From: Pseudomonadales bacterium
GTDB lineage: Bacteria > Pseudomonadota > Gammaproteobacteria > Pseudomonadales > Azotimanducaceae
Direction of reading: 5' to 3'
Assembly: GCA_019090615.1 (NCBI GenBank)
Contig: JAHRVQ010000050.1
Coordinates: forward strand, 1 to 64,000
Length of the DNA: 64,000 bases
Shown: in pieces, positions 8,453 to 17,078 of the stretch
Layout of the letters: every line of letters begins with the position of its first letter
How positions within the stretch are numbered: position 1 is the stretch's first letter
Translations under genes and position numbers: made by a program
Notes under the pieces: generated by a model
What the model was told of the DNA's origin: nothing
Seen by the model: only the letters and a program-made list of their open reading frames with translations
The model's database searches: none

Positions 8453-9580
8453 ATGACAGATCACCAGTACAAGGTAATGATTGTTGATGATATCGAAGAA
8501 AACAGGATGTTACTAGAAACGATCCTGGAAGATGACTTTGATCTAAGTTTTGCCGCCTCAGGCAAAGAATGCCTGGACAGCATAGCTGGCGAAAAACCTG
8601 ATTTGATATTGCTTGATATCACTATGCCGGATATGGACGGTTATGAGGTGTGTCGTAAAGTCGTGGTGACTGATTGTCATCCGCCAGTAATTTTTGTTTC
8701 GGCCCTGGCTTCTGCAGAAGAACGGTTGGCAGGCTTTGAAGCAGGGGGAGATGATTATTTAGCAAAACCCGTTGATGACACAGAACTTTTTCGTAAAGTG
8801 AATAAGTCACTGGAAAATCGTTCAGAAAATCTGAAGCTGCAATCGTCAGCCAGTGACGCAATGAATATCGCCATGGAAGCTATGGTGAGTAGTAGTGAAC
8901 TTGGCATGTTGAATCAATTTATGCGTGATACCGCGGTGGCTAAAACTTATGCCGTGTTAGGAGACGCATTACTCGGCGTAATGAAAAATTTTGGCTTAAA
9001 TTGTTGTTTACAATTTCGTGTCTCTGGCAAAAATCTTAATATTGCCTGTACCAATGACAGCCTTGAGGCGAAATTATTTAACAAATTGCAGGGTGGTGAA
9101 AAACTGGTGGATTTTGGTGCTCGAACCATCGTGAATTCAGAACATGCAGCTATTTTAGCAAAAAATATGCCGACCGAAGATGATGCAAAATATGGCCGCT
9201 TAAAAGACCACATGTCAGTTTTGATTGATGCCGTTGAAAGCAAAGTGGTTTCACTGCAAATATCACTGGATATGAGTGAACAAAGAAATGTCATGATCGG
9301 TGATCTTGTAGAGGCGAATGACCATCAGCTTTCGAGTATTCGAAAGTTACTTTCAGAGCGAGAAGAGTCTACCAAAGACATTATGCGTGCTGTGATCAGC
9401 GGGGTAGAAGCCTCCCTGTTTTCATTGGGGCTTGATGACGATCAGGAAAATTCGTTGATGCAAATGCTGGATGCTGGCCAGGATAAGATTGAAAACCTGC
9501 CGGATTTTAACAACGAAATTGAAGCCAGCTTTCTGACTGCAAAAAATGCCCTGATTTCTTTACTGAGTAGCGAACATTAG
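8453..9580 (+). CDS. Response regulator with REC domain and uncharacterised C-terminal domain
   Basis: N-terminal receiver domain (about residues 5-125): VMIVDD with the acidic pair, LLLDITMPDMDG containing the phosphoacceptor Asp, IFVSALAS with the conserved Ser, and YLAKP with the conserved Lys, so all switch residues are present. The remaining 250 residues carry no HTH, GGDEF, EAL or kinase motif. They look like a mixed domain (about 135-270, possibly GAF-like) followed by helices. No histidine kinase gene is adjacent, so it is an orphan regulator. It is transcribed alone and faces the pnt operon tail to tail across a strong hairpin at 9710-9733. Output function unknown. Confidence 0.85.
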   Translation: MTDHQYKVMIVDDIEENRMLLETILEDDFDLSFAASGKECLDSIAGEKPDLILLDITMPDMDGYEVCRKVVVTDCHPPVIFVSALASAEERLAGFEAGGDDYLAKPVDDTELFRKVNKSLENRSENLKLQSSASDAMNIAMEAMVSSSELGMLNQFMRDTAVAKTYAVLGDALLGVMKNFGLNCCLQFRVSGKNLNIACTNDSLEAKLFNKLQGGEKLVDFGARTIVNSEHAAILAKNMPTEDDAKYGRLKDHMSVLIDAVESKVVSLQISLDMSEQRNVMIGDLVEANDHQLSSIRKLLSEREESTKDIMRAVISGVEASLFSLGLDDDQENSLMQMLDAGQDKIENLPDFNNEIEASFLTAKNALISLLSSEH

Positions 9581-9604
9581 TTTGCCTGGTGTTCTAACCG
9601 GCTT

Positions 9605-9640
9605 GTGTTGTTACCCCAAATTTTGTTGTTAACCCAGATT
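9605..9640. repeat. 18-nt imperfect tandem duplication
   Basis: Two 18-nt units (15 of 18 positions match) containing GTTGTTA-C-CCC, lying 25 nt after the stop of the response-regulator gene. Confidence 0.7.
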
Positions 9641-9709
9641 GTGCATTTAACGAGGCTAAGCAGAAGTGATCACAACTATTTCTGTACCGAAAGTCTATAG
9701 TGATATGCA

Positions 9710-9733
9710 CAGCGCACTGATTTCAGTGCGCTG
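9710..9733. terminator. Perfect 10-bp hairpin between convergent genes
   Basis: CAGCGCACTG, loop ATTT, CAGTGCGCTG. The perfect GC-rich stem sits between the stop of the response regulator and that of pntB, and could stop transcription from both sides. The flanking U-run is weak on both strands. Confidence 0.75.
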
Positions 9734-9745
9734 CTAAATACCCAA

Positions 9746-11119
9746 TTAGCTACCAAACTCAGAAACTACGCCTGAGATGGACTCTTTAGCGTCGCCAAAC
9801 AACATGCGAGTATTTTCGTTAAAGAACAGCGGATTATCAACGCCTGAAAAACCTGAGGCCATTGAGCGTTTCAGAACAAATACGGTTTGTGCCTGATCTA
9901 CATTGATGATCGGCATGCCATAAATCGGGCTGTTACTATCTTCTCGTGCAGATGGGTTCACCACGTCATTTGCGCCGATCACGATGGCCACATCAACGTT
10001 TTCAATTCGAGGGTTGATCTCATCCATTTCTACGAGTTGCTCGTAGGGCACGTCGGCTTCAGCCAGTAGAACATTCATATGACCGGGCATACGGCCCGCT
10101 ACTGGGTGGATAGCGTAGCTGACTTCAGCGCCGTTTTTCTGCAGAATTTCACCGAGTTCTTTGACCACATGTTGTGCCTGAGCAACAGCCATACCGTAGC
10201 CTGGTACAAAACAGACGTTGCTTGCAGCTTCGAGAATATAGTAGGCATCTTCAACAGATATGGGTTTCACTTCGCCTTCAATGGCTTTGCCTTGCTTAAC
10301 TGATCCAAAACCCGAGAACAAAACATTGGCCAGCGATCGGTTCATCGCCTTACACATTATATTGGTAAGGATGATTCCGCTGGCGCCTACCAGTGAGCCG
10401 GCAACAATAAGAATGTTGTTGTTAATGGCAAAACCAGCTGCACAGGCGGCAATACCTGAATAACTATTTAATAATGAAATCACCACTGGCATATCTGCGC
10501 CACCGATGGGGATAACTGCCATGATACCAATCAATAATGAAAGGCCCAGCACGGCCCAGAACCAGATGGAATTGGGTGAAGGGTCAAGGCATAACATGAC
10601 GCCAGAAGCTAATAATGCGAGTAGCAACAGCCCATTGAAAAAACGTTGGCCGGCAAAAACCAGCGCCGCACTGCTAATTTTTTCACTGAGTTTACCGTAA
10701 GCCACCAGGCTGCCAGTAAAAGTCATACCGCCAATTAATATGGCCAAAATCACGGTGAATGCTGTAAAAGTACTTACCGGTTCGCCCGAGGCACTATACA
10801 GGGTCCCCCAACCAACCAGTAAACTAGCTGCGCCGCCGGAGCCATTAAATAGCGCTACCAATTCTGGCATTCCTGTCATGGCAACCATCCGCGCCGCAGT
10901 TGCACCGATCAATGCGCCGACGACCATACCCAGGATAATAAGTTTGAAATCGACAATGCCAGTTGCAGTAAGCCCTGCGACCACTGCGATTAGCATCCCA
11001 ATCGCAGAAAACATATTGCCTCTGCGGGCAGTGGCAGGTGAGCCTAAGAGCTTAAGCCCATAGATAAAAAGTCCAGCTGAAAGGATATAGGAAAAGTTAG
11101 CAATTAATTGAATATCCAT
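9746..11119 (-). CDS. pntB: NAD(P) transhydrogenase subunit beta
   Basis: Beta subunit of the proton-translocating transhydrogenase, which uses the proton gradient to reduce NADP+ with NADH. 457 residues, the normal length. About nine membrane helices fill the first 270 residues, with GNMFSAIGM, GGADMPVVISLLNSYSG and NGSGGAASLLVG. The NADP-binding domain III follows from about residue 290, with VPGYGMAVAQAQ, HPVAGRMPGHMNVLLAEADVPY, GANDVVNP and the RSMASGFSGVDNPLFF tail. ATG overlaps the pntAb stop by one base (TAATG). Inner membrane, last gene of a three-gene operon. Confidence 0.97.
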   Translation of the reverse strand: MDIQLIANFSYILSAGLFIYGLKLLGSPATARRGNMFSAIGMLIAVVAGLTATGIVDFKLIILGMVVGALIGATAARMVAMTGMPELVALFNGSGGAASLLVGWGTLYSASGEPVSTFTAFTVILAILIGGMTFTGSLVAYGKLSEKISSAALVFAGQRFFNGLLLLALLASGVMLCLDPSPNSIWFWAVLGLSLLIGIMAVIPIGGADMPVVISLLNSYSGIAACAAGFAINNNILIVAGSLVGASGIILTNIMCKAMNRSLANVLFSGFGSVKQGKAIEGEVKPISVEDAYYILEAASNVCFVPGYGMAVAQAQHVVKELGEILQKNGAEVSYAIHPVAGRMPGHMNVLLAEADVPYEQLVEMDEINPRIENVDVAIVIGANDVVNPSAREDSNSPIYGMPIINVDQAQTVFVLKRSMASGFSGVDNPLFFNENTRMLFGDAKESISGVVSEFGS

Positions 11120-11415
11120 TATTTGGTACCCCCTTTCTTACTTTTGAACATTGCTAGCATTCTGTCTGTGACAAGATAACCACCGACCACATTAATGGTT
11201 GCCAGAGCGACGGCAACGGTACCCAGGTAGGCTGCCATTTGACTATTTTCGAGCCCAATGCCGGCCGACAAAAAAGCGCCAGCGAGGGTAATACCTGAGA
11301 TCGCATTCGCGCCAGACATTAAAGGAGTATGTAAGGTTGCAGGAACCTTGGAAATAAGTTCAAAGCCGAGAAAAACCGACAGAACCAAAATAAATGTTAG
11401 GAATACAACTTCCAC
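11119..11415 (-). CDS. pntAb: NAD(P) transhydrogenase subunit alpha, membrane part
   Basis: 98-residue membrane segment of the alpha subunit with three hydrophobic helices and the family phrase ATLHTPLMSGANAISGI. In E. coli this is fused to the NAD-binding domain; here it is a separate gene, the split arrangement known from Rhodospirillum rubrum. It lies 16 nt after pntAa and overlaps pntB by one base. Confidence 0.95.
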   Translation of the reverse strand: MEVVFLTFILVLSVFLGFELISKVPATLHTPLMSGANAISGITLAGAFLSAGIGLENSQMAAYLGTVAVALATINVVGGYLVTDRMLAMFKSKKGGTK

Positions 11416-11431
11416 TTGATTTTCCTCTTAA

Positions 11432-12565
11432 TTAGTTACGTAGATCTTTGATGGTTTGGTTGACGATGGCGCCGTCATGAGTAATAACGCAGCCAGCCAG
11501 AATGTCATCTTCAAGATTAAGGTTGAAAACTTTTGCTTTTGAATCCCAGAACTCGCTAACCAGGTTAAACAAATTAGCTGAATACATTTGACTGGCATGT
11601 TTCGAAACTTCGGAGGGTAAATTCGATACACCGATAATAGACACGCCATTAATATCCACTGTCTGGTCAACCACGGAGCCTTCTACATTACCGCCTGAGT
11701 CAACTGCCATATCGACTATAACACCGCCGCGCTGCATGACGTCGACCATATCTTTAGTCACGATTCTTGGTGCCGGGCGGCCGAATAATTGCGCGGTAGT
11801 GATTACGATATCCGATTGACTGATGACATCTTTCATACCGAGTCGTTGCAATTCTAATTGTTCAGGGGTGAGTTCAACCGCATAGCCGTCTTTGGTCTGG
11901 CTCATTTCGCCGAGATCAATATCAACAAATTTTGCGCCAAGAGAGTGCACCTGCTCTGCAACCACAGGTCGAGTATCAAAGGCCTCGACCCTGGCACCCA
12001 GACGTTTCGCGGTGGCTATAGCCTGTAGACCCGCTACCCCAGCACCAATAACAAAAACCCGCGCTGGGCTCAACGTTCCAGCAGGGGTCATCATCATCGG
12101 CAAAATTCGATCCAGTTTTGCGACTGCTAACAACACCATGACATAACCTGCCAGGTTAGCCTGTGAGCTTAATGCATCCATTTTCTGCGCGCGGGTGGTG
12201 CGGGGAATCATTTCCATACTGATGGCACTAATTTGTCGCTCAGCCATTGCATCAACCAGCGTGTTTTCATTATAGGGGTCTAGATAACTTACATGAATGG
12301 CGCCTTTTTTTAATTGATTTACTTCTTCAATAGTGGGTTTTTGTACGCGCAGGACGATATCGCCGCTACCCAGCAAAGCTGTTCTGTCAGTGCTTATCGA
12401 CGCGTTAGCTGCGGTATAGTCCTCATCGGTAAAACCGGAGCGTATTCCAAGCCCTGATTGAACATGAACGTCAAAACCTGCTTTGGTTAACTTCTTCACA
12501 GAGTCAGGGATCAGAGCCACGCGTTTTTCATTCGCATGGGTCTCCGAAGGTACGGCTATTAGCAT
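11432..12565 (-). CDS. pntAa: NAD(P) transhydrogenase subunit alpha part 1 (NAD-binding)
   Basis: Soluble NAD(H)-binding domain I of transhydrogenase, 377 residues, related to alanine dehydrogenase. The N-terminus MLIAVPSETHANEKRVALIP is diagnostic. The Rossmann motif GAGVAGLQAIATAKRLGA is followed by EAFDTRP, and the IVDMAVDSGGNVEGS region is conserved. It is the first gene of the operon pntAa-pntAb-pntB, with its promoter presumably in the 311-bp divergent gap shared with the carboxyltransferase gene. Confidence 0.96.
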   Translation of the reverse strand: MLIAVPSETHANEKRVALIPDSVKKLTKAGFDVHVQSGLGIRSGFTDEDYTAANASISTDRTALLGSGDIVLRVQKPTIEEVNQLKKGAIHVSYLDPYNENTLVDAMAERQISAISMEMIPRTTRAQKMDALSSQANLAGYVMVLLAVAKLDRILPMMMTPAGTLSPARVFVIGAGVAGLQAIATAKRLGARVEAFDTRPVVAEQVHSLGAKFVDIDLGEMSQTKDGYAVELTPEQLELQRLGMKDVISQSDIVITTAQLFGRPAPRIVTKDMVDVMQRGGVIVDMAVDSGGNVEGSVVDQTVDINGVSIIGVSNLPSEVSKHASQMYSANLFNLVSEFWDSKAKVFNLNLEDDILAGCVITHDGAIVNQTIKDLRN

Positions 12566-12876
12566 AAGCTACCTCAAGATATTATGTGTTTTGTGCCAGA
12601 ATCCAGGAATCACGCGGGGATGGTGCTGTTTTTGGTGCGTTTTGTTCATGGTCTCCCAAAAGTTGGGCAAAAGTATCACGATCATTTGACGATATCTAAT
12701 AAAAAGAAGGAATGGTGATAGGTCGAAATATGGATGGCGAATGTTGGCAGTTATTAAACAGCTCTGATTGCTCATAACGCGCCTCATTTATTGCGCTTCA
12801 TTTAATGCATTTTAGGGTTTGGGGTTTTATTCAATAAATTGATATAAATGGCATTCAGATATAGAGAGTCAACTCG
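12566..12876. other. Divergent intergenic region (pntAa / carboxyltransferase)
   Basis: 311 bp between two divergent genes, so it must hold promoters for both. I could not single out convincing -35/-10 pairs. Short frames here show no recognisable protein. Confidence 0.5.
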
Positions 12877-14424
12877 ATGAGCTGGTTTAAAGAAGTATTA
12901 GAAATTGAGCTAAGGCGGAATTTATCGAAACAACAGGGTGGCAAGGAAGGCATTGCAAAACAACATGCCAAGGGGCGCTTATCTATTCGGGAAAGAATTG
13001 CTGCGTTGCTGGTCGACGGTAGTTTTGAAGAGCATGGTGAGGGTGCTGGGTTTGCTGAAAAGGCTGACGATGGCAGCATTAAAGACTTTCAGCCGGCAAA
13101 CTATGTGATTGGTTTTGGCGAGGTTAATGGTAAACGAGTTGCTGTGGGCGGAGAAGATTTTACCTTGAAGGGTGGATCACCTAATGCGGCTGGATTGCGT
13201 AAAAGTGTTTACGCCGAAGAGCTGGCAGTTGGTTTTAAAGTGCCTTTAGTCAGATTGTTGGAAGGTGGCGGTGGTAGTGTTGCAGGCGCTGCTGGAAAAA
13301 CGGTTGGAATGCCGGTGAATACTCCGCCCAGGTTTAAGATAATCGCTGACGCGCTGTCAACAGTGCCGGTTGTATCTGCCGCCATGGGGCCGGTGGCCGG
13401 GTTTCCTGCGGGTAGACTGGTGGCGTCACATTTTTCAGTCATGGTTAAACAAACCTCTCAGGTGATGGTGGCTGGTCCTGCACTGGTAGAACGTGCTTTG
13501 GGTACTACGCTGAGTAAAGAAGCTCTGGGCGGTTGGAAAGTTCATAGCAGAAGTGGCATTGTAAATAATGTGGCAGACACCGAAGCAGAAGCCTTCGAGC
13601 AGATAAAACGGTTTCTGGATTTTATGCCACAGAATATCTGGCAGCTACCTGAGCGTAAGAGCAGCCTGGATGATCCTTTGCGTGCTGCGGAAGAATTAAT
13701 TTCAATTGTACCGAGGGATAGACGCATCCCGTTTGATATGCGTGCCGTGATTCAATATGTGGTGGATACGGCTTCCTGGTTTGAAATTTCGCCCTATTAT
13801 GGCTTTGGCCAGATAACAGGGTTGGCAAGAATCAATGGTACCGCGGTTGGTATTATTGCCAATGACTGCCAACACTTTGGTGGTGCAATGACCGCAACGG
13901 GTGCGCAAAAGGCCAAACGAATGATGGAATTATGCGATACCTTCCATATCCCTGTGGTGAATTTCCTTGATGAGCCGGGGTTTATGATTGGTGCTGAAGC
14001 GGAGCAACAAGCGACCATACGTTATGGTATGAGTGCGGTAGCCGCTGCTTGCCAATCTACGGTGCCCTGGGCGACTATTGCGGTACATAAGTCATTTGGC
14101 GTGGCCTCGGCTGCGCATTTTGCACCTAATACTTATAAGTTGGCCTGGCCTTCCTATGAAATGGGCGCGTTACCTGTAGAGGGTGGGGTGGCCATCGCTT
14201 ACCGTGAGGAAATCGCTAAAGCTGCTGATCCAGAGAGCAAAAGGCAGGAGCTGGAGCAAGCCTTGCTCGATAATCGTAGCCCTTTTCCTATGATGGAGAG
14301 TTTTGCCATCCATGAATTGATCGATCCACGCCAAACGCGAGCCAGATTGTGTCGCTGGGTGGACTGGATAGAACCTTTATTGCAGCAGCTCAAGGGGCCT
14401 GTTAGTTGGGGCTACCGGCCTTAG
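12877..14424 (+). CDS. Acyl-CoA carboxylase beta subunit (carboxyltransferase)
   Basis: Carboxyltransferase subunit of the propionyl-/methylcrotonyl-CoA carboxylase family (PF01039), 515 residues, cytoplasmic. The N-half has KGRLSIRERI, the glycine-rich LLEGGGGSVAG oxyanion region and NTPPRFKIIADAL. The C-half has NDCQHFGGAMT, VNFLDEPGFMIGAEAE and ASAAHFAPNTYKLAWPS. It transfers CO2 from carboxybiotin to an acyl-CoA and normally needs a biotin carboxylase/BCCP alpha subunit, but none is encoded nearby. Without an alpha subunit it could serve a complex encoded elsewhere or work as a decarboxylase component. Its 3' end overlaps that of the convergent cyclase gene by 23 nt. Confidence 0.88.
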   Translation: MSWFKEVLEIELRRNLSKQQGGKEGIAKQHAKGRLSIRERIAALLVDGSFEEHGEGAGFAEKADDGSIKDFQPANYVIGFGEVNGKRVAVGGEDFTLKGGSPNAAGLRKSVYAEELAVGFKVPLVRLLEGGGGSVAGAAGKTVGMPVNTPPRFKIIADALSTVPVVSAAMGPVAGFPAGRLVASHFSVMVKQTSQVMVAGPALVERALGTTLSKEALGGWKVHSRSGIVNNVADTEAEAFEQIKRFLDFMPQNIWQLPERKSSLDDPLRAAEELISIVPRDRRIPFDMRAVIQYVVDTASWFEISPYYGFGQITGLARINGTAVGIIANDCQHFGGAMTATGAQKAKRMMELCDTFHIPVVNFLDEPGFMIGAEAEQQATIRYGMSAVAAACQSTVPWATIAVHKSFGVASAAHFAPNTYKLAWPSYEMGALPVEGGVAIAYREEIAKAADPESKRQELEQALLDNRSPFPMMESFAIHELIDPRQTRARLCRWVDWIEPLLQQLKGPVSWGYRP

Positions 14425-16561
14425 TGCCAGGTCGGTCAGTTTTGTTGCGGTCAGCTTTGATACTAGGGTTGATACTAGGGTTGAAACTAGGGTTGTAACC
14501 AGTATTGAGATGGCGGTTATTATTCGGCGCGATGTTTGAGTCTAATGCAGGATTGATGCTAGCGTCACTATTGAGCAGGTATTCCATTTGTTCCATGACC
14601 CGTGGGTCATATTTCCCTGCGTCAGTAAATCGCCTAAGTTCTTCGAGCGCAGCCAACCTGTCCCAACTGGCACGATAGGGACGCCACGACGTCATCGAGT
14701 TATAGGCTTCGGCGAGGGCAACGATTCGAGCGCCAATAGAAAATTCGCGATGGTTTTTGCCTTCAGGATAACCGCTGCCGTCGTAGTTTTCATGATGGTT
14801 TTGTATGATTTCAAAAACATTCTCAGATTCGTAACCCATTTGTCGCAGTTTTCTAACGGCTTCGCGTGGATGTTTGTAAATGTTTTCAAATTCCTCTGGG
14901 TTTAATTGACCACAGCGATTTAGTAAGTGATGCGGGATGATAGATTTGCCAATATCTGCTAGATAACCGGCTTCAAGAATATCCTGTTTATCCTGATCCG
15001 CGAGGTTGAGTTGATCCGCTATGGCATAGGCAATGAAACCAACTACTCTGGAGTGCCCCACAGAGGCTTCAATACATTCGATCGGCAGGATGATATCTTC
15101 TGGGTAGGAGATTAGTTGGTCGACGGTTTGGTGATATCGATCGAACAGCACCAGTGGAATCTTTTCTCGGTTATAAAGCGGGTTTTTTATTCCGACAGCT
15201 TCGTAAAGGTGGATGGTTTGCTGGCGACCCTTGATGGAAATATCTTCTAACTGCTCTGATTTAATGGCTGCTTCGGCATAAAGCAGTTTGGCTGGCTCAT
15301 TATCAGGCTGCGTAGCCAGAATACGCTTAACCTGTTCATGGCAGGACGTTATGTCATTCAGCTGTAAATAGGTTGCGGCGGTTTTGAGTTGCAGCTCCAG
15401 GTTTTCAGGTTGTTGTTCGAGTCGGTTAAGGTTTTCCATTAGTTGCACGTATAGCGGTGAGCTTTCATCGCCATCTGAGGCGAGTACTGATACGCGCTTG
15501 TAATCGATCAGTCTGGCTGTATCGTGACGTGTGGCTTCATCCACGGTGACCTTGCCGGGGCGGCATAGTCCTTCAATTCTTGATGCGAGATTGACGGTGT
15601 CTCCTAGTGCGGTGTAAGACTGCCTTTTGTGGCCGACGAGTCCGGTAATGGCATCTCCGGTGGCAATGCCAATTCTTAAATCCCATCGATTGGTGCCCTC
15701 GACCGCCGTTTGTTGCATTTTTAAGCCAGCGATTACTGCCAGTAGCGCGTGTTGATCATAATGATTGGGTGCACCAAATTCGGACATAATGCCGTCGCCA
15801 AGGTATTTGTCTATGTGAGCACGATAGGCCAACAGACTACCTTCCATGTTTTCCAGGTGTTTGTTTAATCGGCTTACTACAACCTCGGCTGGGTTCTCTT
15901 CTGAGTATCTGGTGAAGTTTTTAATATCTGCAAACTGGATGCTGATGCGCCTGTTTTCAGTGCGGAGTTTTTTCTCTATCAATAATTTTGCAACCACTGG
16001 GTCCATGGTAGAGAACAGTGCTTCTTCAACCTTCAATTTATGTTCTTCAACCGCCCGACTACTTTTCTTCAAGTTCTCAGTACGCTGATCTACTTTTAAA
16101 TCCAGGGTTTGAATATATTCATCGAGTTCCTCGGTGGTTTTTCGCAAAAGGGATTTGTTGCCTGAAAGTTCGGCTGAAACTTGAGCGTATTGATTCATTT
16201 TGGTATTTAAACGGGTATGTAAGAAGTTAATTATCATGCCCGTGAGGAGCAGAAAGCCTGCCCAACTTAGCAGGGTATAGAGCATGTAGGTATTATTACT
16301 AGTTGGCATAAATAATTGCGGGTACAAAGATGCGGCAAGAAATACGCAAATCACCGTAAACAGGCTGCAGAGTATCGAGGTACGAGCATCAAGATAATAG
16401 GCGGCCAATAATACCGGCAGAAAAAAGAAATTGAGGAAAGCGAGTTTAAGCGGAATAAAACTTATGATGGAGGATATACTGAGGAGAATGATCAGTATAA
16501 AAAACTGTTCAAAGTTTGTGACTAAATATTTTTTTAAAGCGTCCACAGTTATCGGTCTCAT
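14402..16561 (-). CDS. Membrane adenylate cyclase fused to degenerate HD-GYP domain
   Basis: 719-residue signalling fusion. The N-terminus has four hydrophobic helices (about 18-115) and a coiled coil (about 120-185). A class III cyclase domain (about 200-375) carries both metal Asp residues (D212 in FADIKNF, D256 in KYLGDG), the adenine-type Lys252/Asp321 pair and the N324/R328 transition-state residues, so it should make cAMP. A helical region follows, then an HD-GYP-like domain (about 490-650). That domain keeps H503, HHENYDGSGYP and later motifs, but the diagnostic HD pair reads LADIGK (A535-D536), so one metal-binding His is lost. The far C-terminus has NPSI-type repeats encoded by a 12-nt tandem repeat. 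Confidence 0.88.
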   Translation of the reverse strand: MRPITVDALKKYLVTNFEQFFILIILLSISSIISFIPLKLAFLNFFFLPVLLAAYYLDARTSILCSLFTVICVFLAASLYPQLFMPTSNNTYMLYTLLSWAGFLLLTGMIINFLHTRLNTKMNQYAQVSAELSGNKSLLRKTTEELDEYIQTLDLKVDQRTENLKKSSRAVEEHKLKVEEALFSTMDPVVAKLLIEKKLRTENRRISIQFADIKNFTRYSEENPAEVVVSRLNKHLENMEGSLLAYRAHIDKYLGDGIMSEFGAPNHYDQHALLAVIAGLKMQQTAVEGTNRWDLRIGIATGDAITGLVGHKRQSYTALGDTVNLASRIEGLCRPGKVTVDEATRHDTARLIDYKRVSVLASDGDESSPLYVQLMENLNRLEQQPENLELQLKTAATYLQLNDITSCHEQVKRILATQPDNEPAKLLYAEAAIKSEQLEDISIKGRQQTIHLYEAVGIKNPLYNREKIPLVLFDRYHQTVDQLISYPEDIILPIECIEASVGHSRVVGFIAYAIADQLNLADQDKQDILEAGYLADIGKSIIPHHLLNRCGQLNPEEFENIYKHPREAVRKLRQMGYESENVFEIIQNHHENYDGSGYPEGKNHREFSIGARIVALAEAYNSMTSWRPYRASWDRLAALEELRRFTDAGKYDPRVMEQMEYLLNSDASINPALDSNIAPNNNRHLNTGYNPSFNPSINPSIKADRNKTDRPGTKAGSPN
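14459..14494. repeat. 12-nt tandem repeat, three copies, C-terminal tail of cyclase gene
   Basis: Units GATACTAGGGTT, GATACTAGGGTT, GAAACTAGGGTT, with a decayed fourth copy to about 14506. They are in frame on the minus strand and encode repeated Asn-Pro-Ser residues after the last recognisable domain. Confidence 0.93.
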
Positions 16562-17078
16562 AAGTTAGCAACGAATTAAACAGATCAATTAAATGCATTT
16601 AATTTTATGGGGCATTTTTTGCTGTTGCTCGGGCTGTTGCTCGGATTGTGAGCCTTCGCATTTCTGTTCAGCCACAAACTTTAGAATAGTCCACTGCTTC
16701 TGCGACGCCAGGGATGCTTATAAAAGCCGTTATTAATGTTGTTGAAGCAGATAATGGGTTAGTTATGTTTGATGAATGGTTGATTGGGTATTTTAATTTG
16801 TCATCCACAGTTGATAATAGTTATTGGGTAAGGTGCCCAGCTGTCCGGCTCGAAGGCACTTTAAATGTCGTCTGGATTCAAAAACCAGGCGTATTGAAGG
16901 GTTTTTACTGGGTTCTGTAATAATCTATCGCCGTGCCGGTCTTAACCAGGGTGGTTGCCGAGTCGAGACAGCAAGCTCTCTGCTATACAAGATAAAAATT
17001 AACACAATAATATGGCGTAAAATTATGCCGTATGGCCATGTCATAAGACGAGATCATTTTAATTCAGGATGTGAGTGA
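16562..17078. other. Intergenic region before DsbD-like gene
   Basis: 517 bp between the divergent cyclase and DsbD-like genes. It holds one 12-nt tandem duplication (16621-16644). No small frame here resembles a known protein, and I could not assign promoters with confidence. Confidence 0.45.
16621..16644. repeat. 12-nt exact tandem duplication
   Basis: Two exact copies of GCTGTTGCTCGG in the spacer upstream of the cyclase gene. Confidence 0.93.

Noticed and set aside
16714-17078. Small frames in the spacer before the DsbD-like gene
   Set aside because: Two overlapping frames with no protein-like pattern and no ribosome-binding site.
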